Origin: a filamentous cyanobacterium CCP2
GTDB taxonomy: Bacteria; Cyanobacteriota; Cyanobacteriia; Elainellales; Elainellaceae
Assembly (NCBI GenBank): GCA_003003615.1
Contig: PVWD01000015.1
Coordinates: forward strand, 1-46,138
Length of the DNA: 46,138 bases
Direction of reading: 5' to 3'
Shown here in pieces: positions 32,891 through 41,264 of this stretch (positions are counted from its first letter, which is position 1; the number at the start of each line of letters is the position of its first letter). Below the pieces are notes generated by a model. That model worked only from the letters and a program-made list of their open reading frames with translations, was not told the origin of the DNA and made no database searches. The translations under genes were made by a program, and so were the position numbers.

Positions 32891-34798
32891 ATGAACCTGA
32901 CTTTTCTTCGAGGGCTGACCCAATCTGAGCCAGCTAAGTCTACATCATCCCGCTTAACCGACCTGCTCAATCGCCTCCAGCCTTCCCCCGAAACTCTGGT
33001 GCTGCTTCTGGCAGTCTTTATTGGTACCGGAGCAGGGGCTGGGGTAGTGCTGTTTCGTGCGTTGATCCAGTTCATGCATCGCCTGATGTTTGGTGAAGTC
33101 TCTAGCTTTTTGTCCATGTGGGGCCATTGGACGCTAGCCCTGATCCCGCTATTGGGTGGGCTGCTTATTGGTCTTCTGCGCTGGCGAATGCAGGATTTTG
33201 GGCCCGGACTGGCCACCTTGCTGGAAGTGGTGCAGGGGAACCGGGAGTTGGTCTTGCTGAATCCGATTACCAAAATGAGTGCTGCATCCATTTCTTTGGG
33301 AAGTGGGGCTTCTTTGGGGCCAGAAGGGCCGAGTGTGGAAATTGGAGCCTATTTTAGTTTGCTGCTGGGACAGGCACTTAAAGTGTCTCAAGAGCGGCAG
33401 CGTTTACTCCTCAGTGCAGGGGCGGCCGCTGGTTTGGCAGCCGGGTTTAATGCCCCGATCGCAGGCGTGTTTTTTGCCCTGGAAATTGTCATGGGGTCAA
33501 CGTTTGCTGCTTCAGCCGCCAGTGTGGTGCTGCTAGCCGCTGTAGTTGCCGCCTGGATTGCTCAAATTGGTTTAGGTTCTCAGCCTGCATTTGCTTTGCC
33601 TGCCTATGAAGTTCGGAGTGTATTTGAACTGCCGCTGTATGTTGGACTGGGGCTACTTGCCAGCATTGTTTCTTTAATTTATGTGCGATCGTTACAGTTC
33701 TCGCGACAGTGTTTTCAGGGCAAGATTTCTGGTTTAGAAGGGTTTGCCCAAATTCCACAGGCTTTGCATCCGGTGATCGGTGGGCTTTGCTTGGGATTAG
33801 TTGCATTAAAGCTGCCGCAGATTCTAGGAGTAGGATACGAAACGGTTGAATCTATTTTGCAAGATGTCCAGTTCCCGTTGCAAATGGTGATATCGCTGCT
33901 GATTATTAAGCTCATCATGACCGCCATCAGCTTTGGCAGTGGGTTCGTGGGTGGGGTATTTGCACCGGCCTTGTTTTTAGGAGCATCGCTTGGTTCGGCC
34001 TATGGCAAAGTGTTGGCAATCGCTCTGCCAGGAGTGCGAGAGTATATGGCCTCCTCTCCGGCTTATGCAATGGTGGGAATGGCGGCTGTTCTTGCCGGAA
34101 GTGTTCGCGCTCCCTTGACTGCGGTTTTACTATTGTTCGAGCTAACCCGCGATTATCGAATTGTTTTACCCCTGATGACAGCAGTTGGGTTGAGCATTTG
34201 GCTCGTTGAGTATTTGCATCCTCAGGTTGTCATTGACAATACACCTACCTTAGAACTGCCCACCACGCCCTCAGAACCTGCCATCCCTTCGTCTATTTTG
34301 GTTGCCGAAGCCATGCAGCCCGTGCCCCTACAGTTGCCTGGAGCGATGTCTTTAGGAGACGCAGTACAAGCGTTAATTAACCAGCGTTGTCACAGTGCCT
34401 TGGTTGTAGACGAAGATGATCAACTGATCGGTATTTTAACGTTGCGAGATACTTATCGTTGGATGGCGAAAATCAAGCCTGATGCTGATGTTCACACTGC
34501 AATGCAGCAGCCAATCCAGATACTTTGCACGACCGAGTTAGTATCTACCTATGAAGATGAATTCATCACAACAGCAATGGAGCATATGTCTGCTAGAGGA
34601 CTGAACCAACTTCCCGTTGTGAAACGCGATCGTCCGCAGCAGGTGGTTGGTTTATTAACTCAAGAGAGCATTGCTCTTGCCAGCAGCATTGCCAAAACGC
34701 GCGAAGCACTCCAGCTTCACCTAGAGGAAGCAGAGAGCGAAAGAAAAGCAGATAACGAAAGAAATACAGCCGAACCGGTTGCAGAGGCTAACTCTTAA
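32891..34798 (+). CDS. ClC-family chloride channel/transporter with CBS domains
   Basis: 635 residues. The ClC membrane domain (about 35-440) has the selectivity signatures GSGASLGPEGPSVEIGAYFS (with the gating Glu), GAAAGLAAGFNAPIAGVFFALE and GSGFVGGVFAPALFLGASLGS, which is motif III. The C-terminal cytosolic part (about 475-605) holds two CBS domains (DAVQALINQRCHSALVVDED, LIGILTLRDTYRWMAKI, HMSARGLNQLPVVKRD), usual in chloride transporters regulated by nucleotides. The protein resembles proton-coupled Cl-/H+ exchangers or channels in the plasma or thylakoid membrane. It is probably monocistronic, starting 64 bp after the Rpn gene. Confidence 0.92.
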   Translation: MNLTFLRGLTQSEPAKSTSSRLTDLLNRLQPSPETLVLLLAVFIGTGAGAGVVLFRALIQFMHRLMFGEVSSFLSMWGHWTLALIPLLGGLLIGLLRWRMQDFGPGLATLLEVVQGNRELVLLNPITKMSAASISLGSGASLGPEGPSVEIGAYFSLLLGQALKVSQERQRLLLSAGAAAGLAAGFNAPIAGVFFALEIVMGSTFAASAASVVLLAAVVAAWIAQIGLGSQPAFALPAYEVRSVFELPLYVGLGLLASIVSLIYVRSLQFSRQCFQGKISGLEGFAQIPQALHPVIGGLCLGLVALKLPQILGVGYETVESILQDVQFPLQMVISLLIIKLIMTAISFGSGFVGGVFAPALFLGASLGSAYGKVLAIALPGVREYMASSPAYAMVGMAAVLAGSVRAPLTAVLLLFELTRDYRIVLPLMTAVGLSIWLVEYLHPQVVIDNTPTLELPTTPSEPAIPSSILVAEAMQPVPLQLPGAMSLGDAVQALINQRCHSALVVDEDDQLIGILTLRDTYRWMAKIKPDADVHTAMQQPIQILCTTELVSTYEDEFITTAMEHMSARGLNQLPVVKRDRPQQVVGLLTQESIALASSIAKTREALQLHLEEAESERKADNERNTAEPVAEANS

Positions 34799-34810
34799 CT
34801 GATGAACTCT

Positions 34811-35110
34811 TCAGGGAATGAACGGAATGAAAAAGCGAAGTGTTCGACGAACGTATAGCAGATGAATAAGTGAGCGAACATCTTGTGACACATTGCTGTG
34901 AAGGTCAGGTTGTCGTTGCAACTCTTCCTCTAACTCTGCATACTCAGAAGCCGTGAGTGACTCACCGTTGATGGGCGATCGGGCTTCGGTAATTATTTCT
35001 GTCCGCAAAACCTCCTCTGGGACATCTTCCGGCGGCGGCAATGCACTGGCAGCGATCGGCAATGCTAGAAGGATGAGCTTGAGAGTAAACGAAACCGCAA
35101 AAGTCTTCAT
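34811..35110 (-). CDS. Small exported hypothetical protein
   Basis: 99 residues from ATG 35110; the frame is open for 25 more codons upstream but the Met here starts a clean signal peptide (MKTFAVSFTLKLILLALPIA, ending ASALPPP). The mature part is about 75 residues, acidic in its first half (PPPEDVPEEVLRTEIITEAR) and with a Leu/Arg-rich C-terminus (LIHLLYVRRTLRFFIPFIP). This PEEVLRTEIITEARSP pattern recurs in small exported cyanobacterial proteins from memory. I cannot name a function. It is convergent with the ClC gene. Confidence 0.7.
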   Translation of the reverse strand: MKTFAVSFTLKLILLALPIAASALPPPEDVPEEVLRTEIITEARSPINGESLTASEYAELEEELQRQPDLHSNVSQDVRSLIHLLYVRRTLRFFIPFIP

Positions 35111-35394
35111 CGTGTCATGAGGTGAGCGTTGATGAACCAAGCTTAGGTTACATAAAACGAAAACAGCCGATACACACAAACCCAACTACACAGGAAGAAG
35201 CCATCAGTGTGAACTCACGGAGCCACCCGGAGGGCATCTTACCTGTGAGCCGCTCACCGTCTCTAGCCTTGTATCAGCACAATATCCATCCTAGGTTGCC
35301 CAAGATGGCAGATCTGACAGGGTTCTCTAAGTTTTTGAACTAAAAGCTTGGCATCAACGCTCAAAATTCTTTAACCTGATTGCCTCAATTGCGA

Positions 35395-35556
35395 TTAAGG
35401 CGAAGGAGAACCAGCCGGAGCGTCAGCTGGGGATTCAGCCGGAGCATCAGCCGGGGCATCAGGAGTTGTCGTCGGAGATTCTCCACCTGCACAGGCAACT
35501 AGAGTAGTGGACAAGCCAAAAGCAATTAACAAACCAAGCACTAATTTCTTAGTCAT
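35395..35556 (-). CDS. Small lipoprotein, Pro/Ala/Asp-rich tail (53 aa)
   Basis: 53 residues from ATG 35556 with a good Shine-Dalgarno (AAGGGGAAAG just upstream on the minus strand). The sequence begins MTKKLVLGLLIAFGLSTTLV and continues ACAGG: a signal peptide with lipobox L-V-A-C at Cys22. It continues as a low-complexity tail of repeated Asp-Ala-Pro-Ala units (TPDAPADAPAESPADAPAGS). It would be a lipid-anchored periplasmic peptide of about 30 residues after processing. Many cyanobacteria have short lipoproteins with such tails; the function is unknown. The tail is encoded by imperfect 12-18-bp repeats (GGAGCATCAGC). Confidence 0.7.
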   Translation of the reverse strand: MTKKLVLGLLIAFGLSTTLVACAGGESPTTTPDAPADAPAESPADAPAGSPSP

Positions 35557-35941
35557 AACTTTCCCCTTCTGTAACTGTAATCAACACATAGAAACCCTGA
35601 AGATCGAAGACAAGCCAGCATTTACCAGCTAATCTAGCCTACTTACTGAGAAAAATGGTTGAAATGGAGATTTTCAAGAGATTTTGCCACTAGAAAACCG
35701 TGAACACAACCACCTACCAGCAAATATGGGCCATCCTCAAGGTGCTTTAGATATTTTTAGCAGATTTGATGATTATTTGGGTATCAGCACAAAGATAGGC
35801 TTACTCGATCTGTCTAGAGGAATATCTCAAACGTAATTCTGGCAATGCTAAACCCTTCTGCGCTGTGGTTTCTTCTAGCGATCGACTTTACAATTATTCA
35901 TAAGGAGCGTTATGGGCTGAGGTTTATTCTCAGGTTGGGGT
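35557..35941. other. Leader/intergenic region before the chlH-like gene
   Basis: 385 bp with no ORF I accept. Near its 3' end, AAGGAG (35903-35908) is well placed for ATG 35912, which reads ATG GGC TGA and stops. The chlH-like ATG 35942 is in the same frame but has no comparable RBS. This could be a leader minigene, or the chlH-like gene may be read through or restarted from this site. The 35700-35840 stretch has nothing recognisable. Confidence 0.4.
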
Positions 35942-38900
35942 ATGCCACGAGTTGTTTTAATTGCTGGATTTGAATCTTTCAATGCAGATCTTTACCGGCA
36001 GGCGGCTAAGCTTGCTGAGGAACAGTGTGCAAACCTGGAGATTCAGGTCTTCAGCGATCGGGATTTGGCATCTGAGCCGAAGGCAGTGGAAGCGGCTCTG
36101 CAAAACGCCCAGGTATTCTTTGGCAGCCTGCTCTTTGATTATGATCAGGTGCTATGGCTGCGAGAACGAGTCCAGCAGATTCCGATTCGTTTGGTGTTTG
36201 AGTCGGCATTAGAGCTAATGAGCCTGACTCAACTGGGCAAGTTTGCGATCGGCGATAAGCCCAAGGGAATGCCGAAACCTGTGCAGTTCATTCTCAGCAA
36301 ATTTGGTGGTTCTCAGCGTGAAGAAGACAAACTGGCAGGCTACCTCAGCTTCCTCAAAGTTGGGCCAAAACTGCTCAAATACATTCCCGTCGGCAAAGTC
36401 CAAGACCTCCGCAACTGGCTAATTATCTACGGCTACTGGAATGCAGGCGGCTCAGATAATGTTGCTGCGCTCTTCTGGTTCCTTGCCAAAACGTACTTAG
36501 GGCTTCAGGTGAATGAGATTCCTGAGCCGATCGAAACTCCCAACATGGGGTTGCTCCATCCGGATTACAAAGGCTATTTTGCCTCTCCAAGGCAGTATAT
36601 GGAGTGGTATTTGGAGCGAGAGATTGGAACCCAAAACGCACTCCTCCTTCCCCAACCCGCAGGCAAGATGCCTGCGCTACGGAAATCATCCCCTGTCCCA
36701 TTCCACTCCCCACTCCCCACGATCGCCATTTTGCTTTACCGGAAGCACGTCATTACCAAACAGCCCTACATCCTGCAATTGATTCGCCAATTTGAGCAGG
36801 CAGGGTTGATTCCGCTGCCAATTTTTATCAATGGGGTGGAAGGGCATGTGGCGGTGCGAGATTGGCTGACGACTGCCCATGAGCAAGCCCAGCGACAACA
36901 GGGAACGATCGAAACACCTTCCCTCTCGGCAGATGCGGTGCAAGTGGATGCGATCGTCTCTACGATTGGGTTTCCCTTGGTGGGTGGCCCAGCCGGTTCG
37001 ATGGAAGCTGGACGGCAGGTAGAGGTGGCAAAACGGATTCTGAGTGCCAAAAATGTGCCTTACTTTGTGGCAGCTCCCTTATTGATTCAAGATATTCATT
37101 CCTGGACGCGCCAGGGCATTGGGGGGCTGCAAAGTGTGGTGCTGTATGCCTTGCCAGAGTTGGATGGGGCGATCGATACGGTGCCGCTAGGCGGACTGGT
37201 GGGAGACAGAATTTACTTGATCCCCGAACGGGTGCAGCGATTGATTGGTCGAGTGAAAAGCTGGGTTGCTTTACGCCAAACTCCCCCTGCTGAGCGCAAA
37301 CTCGCCATTATTCTCTACGGTTTCCCGCCTGGCTATGGTGCAACCGGAACGGCGGCTCTGCTGAATGTGCCGAAATCTCTTGTCAAACTGTTGCAGGCTT
37401 TAAAGGTAGAGGGCTACACGATCGGCGATTTTCCAGAAGATGGAGAAGATTTAATTCGGCAGGTGCGCGAAGCCGATGAAGCGTATGTGCGGCAGATTCC
37501 AACAGAAACGAGTCTGGAGAAGGCAGCCGTTACTACGGTCACGGCAAAATCCCTGGAACGTTGGCTGGGGTATCTGTTGACAACTCGCATTGAAAACCAA
37601 TGGAGATCCTTAACGGAAACTGGTATTCGTACCTTGCCTGCCGATCGCCCGGAGGAGTCTCGCTATTTATTAGGCGGGGTACAGTTTGGCAATATCTGGA
37701 TCGGGGTACAGCCGCCTCTTGGTCTGGCGGGCGATCCGATGCGGCTCATGTTTGAGCGAGATTTGACCCCCCATCCTCAGTACGCTGCTTTCTATAAATG
37801 GCTGCAAAACGAGTTTCGGGCAAATGCGATCGTTCACTTTGGGATGCATGGCACAGTCGAGTGGCTGCCGGGTTCTCCCTTGGGCAACACAGGCTATTCC
37901 TGGTCAGATATTTTGCTCGGTGATATTCCTAATCTTTATCTCTATGCCGCGAATAATCCCTCTGAATCCATCCTGGCGAAGCGGCGAGGGTATGGCACTC
38001 TGATTTCCTACAATGTCCCTCCGTATGGCAGAGCGGGGCTTTACAAGGAGCTAGTGGCACTGCGGGATTTGATTTCAGAATATCGGGAAGATCCTGAGAA
38101 AAACTACGCCCTCAAGGAAGCGATTTGCAAGAAAATTCTGGATGCTGGGCTGGAAGCAGATTGTCCCTTCCGGGAAGCCCGCAGGTTGGGCATTGAATTC
38201 ACGCCAGAAAATATTCGACTCTTCAGCCAACACGCCTTCAACGATTACCTCGTCACCCTGTACGAATACCTGCAAGTTTTGGAAAACCGCCTTTTTTCCT
38301 CTGGGCTGCACGTTCTGGGTGAACCGCCGACCTCCGAAGAGCTGCACCGCTACCTCAACGCCTACTTTGGAGAAGATTTTTCCCCCAGTTGGCTGGATAC
38401 CCTCTCCCATGCCACTCCTGACTCCCGGCTCCCGACTCCCGACTCCCCCCTCCCCCTCGATCAGGCTCAACAGATTTGTACTTTGCTGAACCAAACCACC
38501 GACGAACTCACCAACCTTTTGCGCGGACTAAACGGTGAGTATATTCCCCCGGCTCCGGGTGGGGATCTGTTGCGGGACGGCATTGGAGTTTTACCGACAG
38601 GTCGGAATATCCATGCCCTTGACCCCTATCGGATGCCCTCTCCGGCTGCTTATGAGCGGGGACGAGAAATTGCTAGAAAAATCATCGCGCAGCATTTACA
38701 GGAACAGGGCAGCTATCCAGAAACGATCGCCGTGATGCTGTGGGGGTTGGATGCCATTAAGACGAAAGGTGAATCGTTGGGGATTTTGCTGGAACTCGTT
38801 GGTGCTGAACCGATCAAAGAAGGCACTGGACGAATTGTTCGCTATGGCTTAAAACCGCTTTCAGAACTTGATCATCCCCGCATTGATGTGTTAGGCAACT

Positions 38901-39772
38901 TATCAGGGATTTTCCGCGATAGCTTTGTCAACATTATTGAACTGCTGGATGATTTGTTTCAACGGGCAGCGACAGCAGATGAGCCAGAAGCCCAAAACTT
39001 TATCCGCAAACATGCGCTAGAACTTCAAGCACAAGGGATTGCAAATTCCTCAGCCCGGCTGTTTTCCAATCCTGCCGGAGATTTTGGTTCCCTGGTGAAC
39101 GATCGCGTGACGGATTCTAACTGGGAGTCGGGGGATGAACTGGGCGACACGTGGCAGGGCAGAAACACCTTTAGCTACGGCAGACAAGATAAGGGACAAG
39201 CTCGCCCAGAAGTTTTAAACACGCTGCTGAAAAGCACCGATCGGATTGTGCAGCAAATTGATTCGGTGGAGTATGGCTTAACCGATATTCAGGAATATTA
39301 TGCCAACACGGGAGGTTTAAAAAAAGCGGCAGAAATGCAGCGCGGCAAGAAAGTGACTGCCAATTTTGTTGAAAGTTTTTCCAATGACACGACCCCCCGC
39401 AAACTCGAAGATTTATTACGAATGGAGTACCGTACCAAACTGCTAAACCCGAAATGGGCAGATGCAATGGCAGAACAAGGCTCAGGTGGTGCGTATGAAA
39501 TCTCGCAGCGGATGACGGCTTTGATGGGTTGGGCAGGCACGGCAGACTTTAAGGAAAACTGGGTTTACGATCAGGCGGCAGACACCTATGCCCTGGATGC
39601 AGAGATGGCAGAGAAACTGCGTCAGGCAAATCCCGAAGCGTTTCGTAATATTGTCGGCAGAATGCTGGAGGCCCACGGTCGCGGATTTTGGAGTCCTGAT
39701 CAAGAAAAGTTAGAAAAACTGCGATCGCTCTATGAACAAACGGACGAAGAGCTAGAAGGGGTAACGGTTTAA
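35942..39772 (+). CDS. chlH: Magnesium chelatase subunit H-type protein (ChlH/BchH/CobN superfamily), with two repeat-derived inserts
   Basis: 1276 residues. It is the large tetrapyrrole-binding subunit that, with ChlI/ChlD ATPases, inserts Mg into protoporphyrin IX. The conserved core is present: IAILLYRKHVITKQPYI, LPIFINGVEGHVAVRDWL, QVDAIVSTIGFPLVGGPAGS, HFGMHGTVEWLPGSPLGNTG, ILLGDIPNLYLYAANNPSES and GAYEISQRMTALMGWAGTAD. The N-terminus (MPRVVLIAGFESFNADLYRQ) is of the second, BchH-like type many cyanobacteria carry in addition to the main ChlH, so it may be a paralogue; CobN is less likely. Two segments look alien: residues about 240-260 (hairpin repeat plus heptamers) and about 825-840 (STRR). 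Both keep the frame. It is monocistronic. Confidence 0.85.
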   Translation: MPRVVLIAGFESFNADLYRQAAKLAEEQCANLEIQVFSDRDLASEPKAVEAALQNAQVFFGSLLFDYDQVLWLRERVQQIPIRLVFESALELMSLTQLGKFAIGDKPKGMPKPVQFILSKFGGSQREEDKLAGYLSFLKVGPKLLKYIPVGKVQDLRNWLIIYGYWNAGGSDNVAALFWFLAKTYLGLQVNEIPEPIETPNMGLLHPDYKGYFASPRQYMEWYLEREIGTQNALLLPQPAGKMPALRKSSPVPFHSPLPTIAILLYRKHVITKQPYILQLIRQFEQAGLIPLPIFINGVEGHVAVRDWLTTAHEQAQRQQGTIETPSLSADAVQVDAIVSTIGFPLVGGPAGSMEAGRQVEVAKRILSAKNVPYFVAAPLLIQDIHSWTRQGIGGLQSVVLYALPELDGAIDTVPLGGLVGDRIYLIPERVQRLIGRVKSWVALRQTPPAERKLAIILYGFPPGYGATGTAALLNVPKSLVKLLQALKVEGYTIGDFPEDGEDLIRQVREADEAYVRQIPTETSLEKAAVTTVTAKSLERWLGYLLTTRIENQWRSLTETGIRTLPADRPEESRYLLGGVQFGNIWIGVQPPLGLAGDPMRLMFERDLTPHPQYAAFYKWLQNEFRANAIVHFGMHGTVEWLPGSPLGNTGYSWSDILLGDIPNLYLYAANNPSESILAKRRGYGTLISYNVPPYGRAGLYKELVALRDLISEYREDPEKNYALKEAICKKILDAGLEADCPFREARRLGIEFTPENIRLFSQHAFNDYLVTLYEYLQVLENRLFSSGLHVLGEPPTSEELHRYLNAYFGEDFSPSWLDTLSHATPDSRLPTPDSPLPLDQAQQICTLLNQTTDELTNLLRGLNGEYIPPAPGGDLLRDGIGVLPTGRNIHALDPYRMPSPAAYERGREIARKIIAQHLQEQGSYPETIAVMLWGLDAIKTKGESLGILLELVGAEPIKEGTGRIVRYGLKPLSELDHPRIDVLGNLSGIFRDSFVNIIELLDDLFQRAATADEPEAQNFIRKHALELQAQGIANSSARLFSNPAGDFGSLVNDRVTDSNWESGDELGDTWQGRNTFSYGRQDKGQARPEVLNTLLKSTDRIVQQIDSVEYGLTDIQEYYANTGGLKKAAEMQRGKKVTANFVESFSNDTTPRKLEDLLRMEYRTKLLNPKWADAMAEQGSGGAYEISQRMTALMGWAGTADFKENWVYDQAADTYALDAEMAEKLRQANPEAFRNIVGRMLEAHGRGFWSPDQEKLEKLRSLYEQTDEELEGVTV
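36658..36719. repeat. In-frame hairpin repeat plus heptamer tract inside the chlH-like gene
   Basis: CGCAGGCA-AGA-TGCCTGCG (36658-36676) is a perfect 8-bp stem, followed by GCTACGGAAATC as in the 16.7-kb element, then a short heptamer tract (CCATTCCACTCCCCACTCCC, 36699 on). It codes for about 21 residues in the chlH-like protein. Confidence 0.85.
38414..38455. repeat. In-frame STRR heptamer tract inside the chlH-like gene
   Basis: Heptamers ACTCCTG, ACTCCCG, GCTCCCG, ACTCCCG, ACTCCCC. The tract encodes TPDSRLPTPDSPLP at residues about 825-840, a Pro/Ser/Asp stretch foreign to the surrounding helical region. Confidence 0.85.
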
Positions 39773-39812
39773 GCGGAAGAATGAGGGAAGTTAAGAAAAT
39801 AGGGCAACGAAT

Positions 39813-39898
39813 AGTGAGATGAGGGCTTGAAGTTGTTGAGTCCCATGAACGGTTAGGGTTTGGGGTGTAGCAAATGTCTAAACGATTCTGTCTATTGC
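39813..39898 (+). repeat. 88-bp dispersed repeat, copy A
   Basis: Begins about 40 bp after the chlH-like stop and runs from AGTGAGATGAGGGCTTGAAG to GATTCTGTCTATTGC. It is the inverted partner of 21148-21235, and its first half matches 15941-15987. No ORF. Confidence 0.8.
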
Positions 39899-40131
39899 CC
39901 CGGAAATTTTCAACTTCGATGATTTAGACAAAATCTAAAATCAGATTCACCCCCTTCAGAGATTACCCGGATGACCAGTCTAAAAACTGGTTAACTGTTT
40001 CATAGCCTGATCTCAGTTGCTTCTCTACTCCATACCGAAATCGTCGTTGCCGTCCTTGTAGAGACTATAAAGAGGCAAACCGTCGCAGAGTCAAAGTTTT
40101 ATTTAAATTGGGCCTCGATTGATAGATCAGG
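39899..40131. other. Intergenic DNA upstream of the LuxR-type regulator
   Basis: Together with the preceding repeat this makes a 359-bp gene-free stretch. It contains a small hairpin ACCAG-tctaaaaa-CTGGT (about 39974-39991). No RNA gene or convincing promoter was recognised. Confidence 0.45.
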
Positions 40132-40863
40132 ATGCTCAGAGAAGGACACATAGCCAGCGGTTATTGTCCTGAAATTGCCATCATGAGTCGTGTAGAGTTC
40201 ATTCAAGCCCCCCCTATGATGAACACCGTAATGTATTCCTCTAACCAATGTATTGATCAAAATCACTTGTCTTGGTCTTCTTTTCAAGATCCTGATAAAA
40301 ACAACCGAAAACCGGGAGATCCGCCTGTTCTCTTGCAGGGAATTGTAGAAAGTTTAATTGACGGCATTATGATTCTTTCTGAACAGGGAGAAGTCATTTT
40401 TGCCAACAGCCATGCGAAGCGAATTTGTTACCAACTCACACAAAACTTATCACGACGAAATTCAGTCCCGCGACAAATTTGGCGGAGTTGTAAAGCTCTG
40501 ATCCAAGGTCGTGAAGAATTTCCAGAAGATGCGATCGTTATTGAAGATGAAATTAAAACGCAGGATTTGGCAGCCATTCGCCTGCGCGTTCGCTGGTTAA
40601 ATTTAGATAATGTAGAACATCCCTACTTATTAATTGCACTAGAAGATTTACAACAATCTGCTCATAACAGAGCGATCGCAGAAGCCCAAAAATATAGTTT
40701 GACGAAACGAGAAACGCAAGTTTGGCTGCTGCGTTGTGCGGGGTATACCCGTAAGGCGATCGCTGCTGAGCTATATATTAAGGAGGATACGGTGAAGAAG
40801 CATATTAAAAGCATCCGTGCAAAACGAAATGATGCAGAGTGGTTAGGCGAAAGTCTAATTTAG
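40132..40863 (+). CDS. PAS-LuxR type transcriptional regulator
   Basis: 243 residues from ATG 40132. Later ATGs at 40183 and 40216/40219 are possible starts and none has a strong RBS. A PAS-like domain (about residues 70-185; LLQGIVESLIDGIMILSEQG, GEVIFANSHAKRI) is followed by a LuxR/FixJ-type helix-turn-helix at the end (LTKRETQVWLLRCAGYTRKA and IAAELYIKEDTVKKHIKSIR). It would sense a small signal through the PAS domain and bind DNA directly; no receiver domain or kinase partner is present. This architecture is widespread in cyanobacteria. Targets are unknown; the neighbourhood suggests none. Confidence 0.85.
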   Translation: MLREGHIASGYCPEIAIMSRVEFIQAPPMMNTVMYSSNQCIDQNHLSWSSFQDPDKNNRKPGDPPVLLQGIVESLIDGIMILSEQGEVIFANSHAKRICYQLTQNLSRRNSVPRQIWRSCKALIQGREEFPEDAIVIEDEIKTQDLAAIRLRVRWLNLDNVEHPYLLIALEDLQQSAHNRAIAEAQKYSLTKRETQVWLLRCAGYTRKAIAAELYIKEDTVKKHIKSIRAKRNDAEWLGESLI

Positions 40864-40895
40864 GTTCCAATTTAAACGCGATTTATTAGTAGACA

Positions 40896-40984
40896 AGCGG
40901 ACTGTCCGACACAGTAAAATTCATAATTCTGCTTAAGAGGGTGTAACAAGGAACTGTAAACTTCACTGTGTCGGCTCAACCGCT
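40896..40984. repeat. 89-bp inverted-repeat element, two-step stem
   Basis: AGCGG-actgt-CCGACACAGT (40896-40915) and ACTGTGTCGG-ctcaa-CCGCT (40965-40984) are perfect complements in both blocks, 15 pairs separated by a symmetric 5x5 internal loop. The spacer is 49 bp. It begins 33 bp after the LuxR-type gene. It could be a terminator-like or regulatory RNA structure, or a small MITE. There is no T-run after it. Confidence 0.7.
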
Positions 40985-41020
40985 GATTCATCCGCGAATG
41001 AATGGCGGACTATGAAATGA

Positions 41021-41141
41021 AGTCCATTTATGCAAGTTAAGAAAATAATCAGATAATTCGTAGCGCAAGCATCTTACCTGCCAGTGAGACGCTGCCCGAT
41101 CGCAATGACCAAATTTAATTTTTAACTTTCATAAATGGACT
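41021..41141. repeat. MITE-like element with 12-bp perfect ends and inverted GCAGGC core
   Basis: AGTCCATTTATG (41021-41032) and CATAAATGGACT (41130-41141) are perfect inverted repeats, and the similarity continues inward (AAGTTAAGAAAATAAT against TTTAATTTTTAACTT). The inner arms match those of the 4128-4256 element. The centre (CGTAGCGCAAGCATCTTACC, TGCCAGTGAG) is the inverse of the core at 16693-16722. It is non-coding and fills most of the gap before the propeller gene. Confidence 0.7.
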
Positions 41142-41264
41142 CAATCCCTCTTCCAGGCTGATTGATCAGACTTTTTCAAGTCGCCTACAATTGATCTACG
41201 GGTGATTAGGTTTCTAAATTAATTGCCTCATTCCAATCAAAATTGATCTTCTTGCAAGGCAAAA

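Noticed and set aside
35122-35343. 73-codon + frame between the two small exported genes
   Set aside because: Opposite strand to and overlapping the upstream frame of the 34811-35110 gene; no RBS or motif.
35942-39772. CobN (cobaltochelatase) instead of ChlH
   Set aside because: The N-terminus and insert pattern look BchH/ChlH-like, and no cob genes are adjacent. CobN is not fully excluded without alignment.
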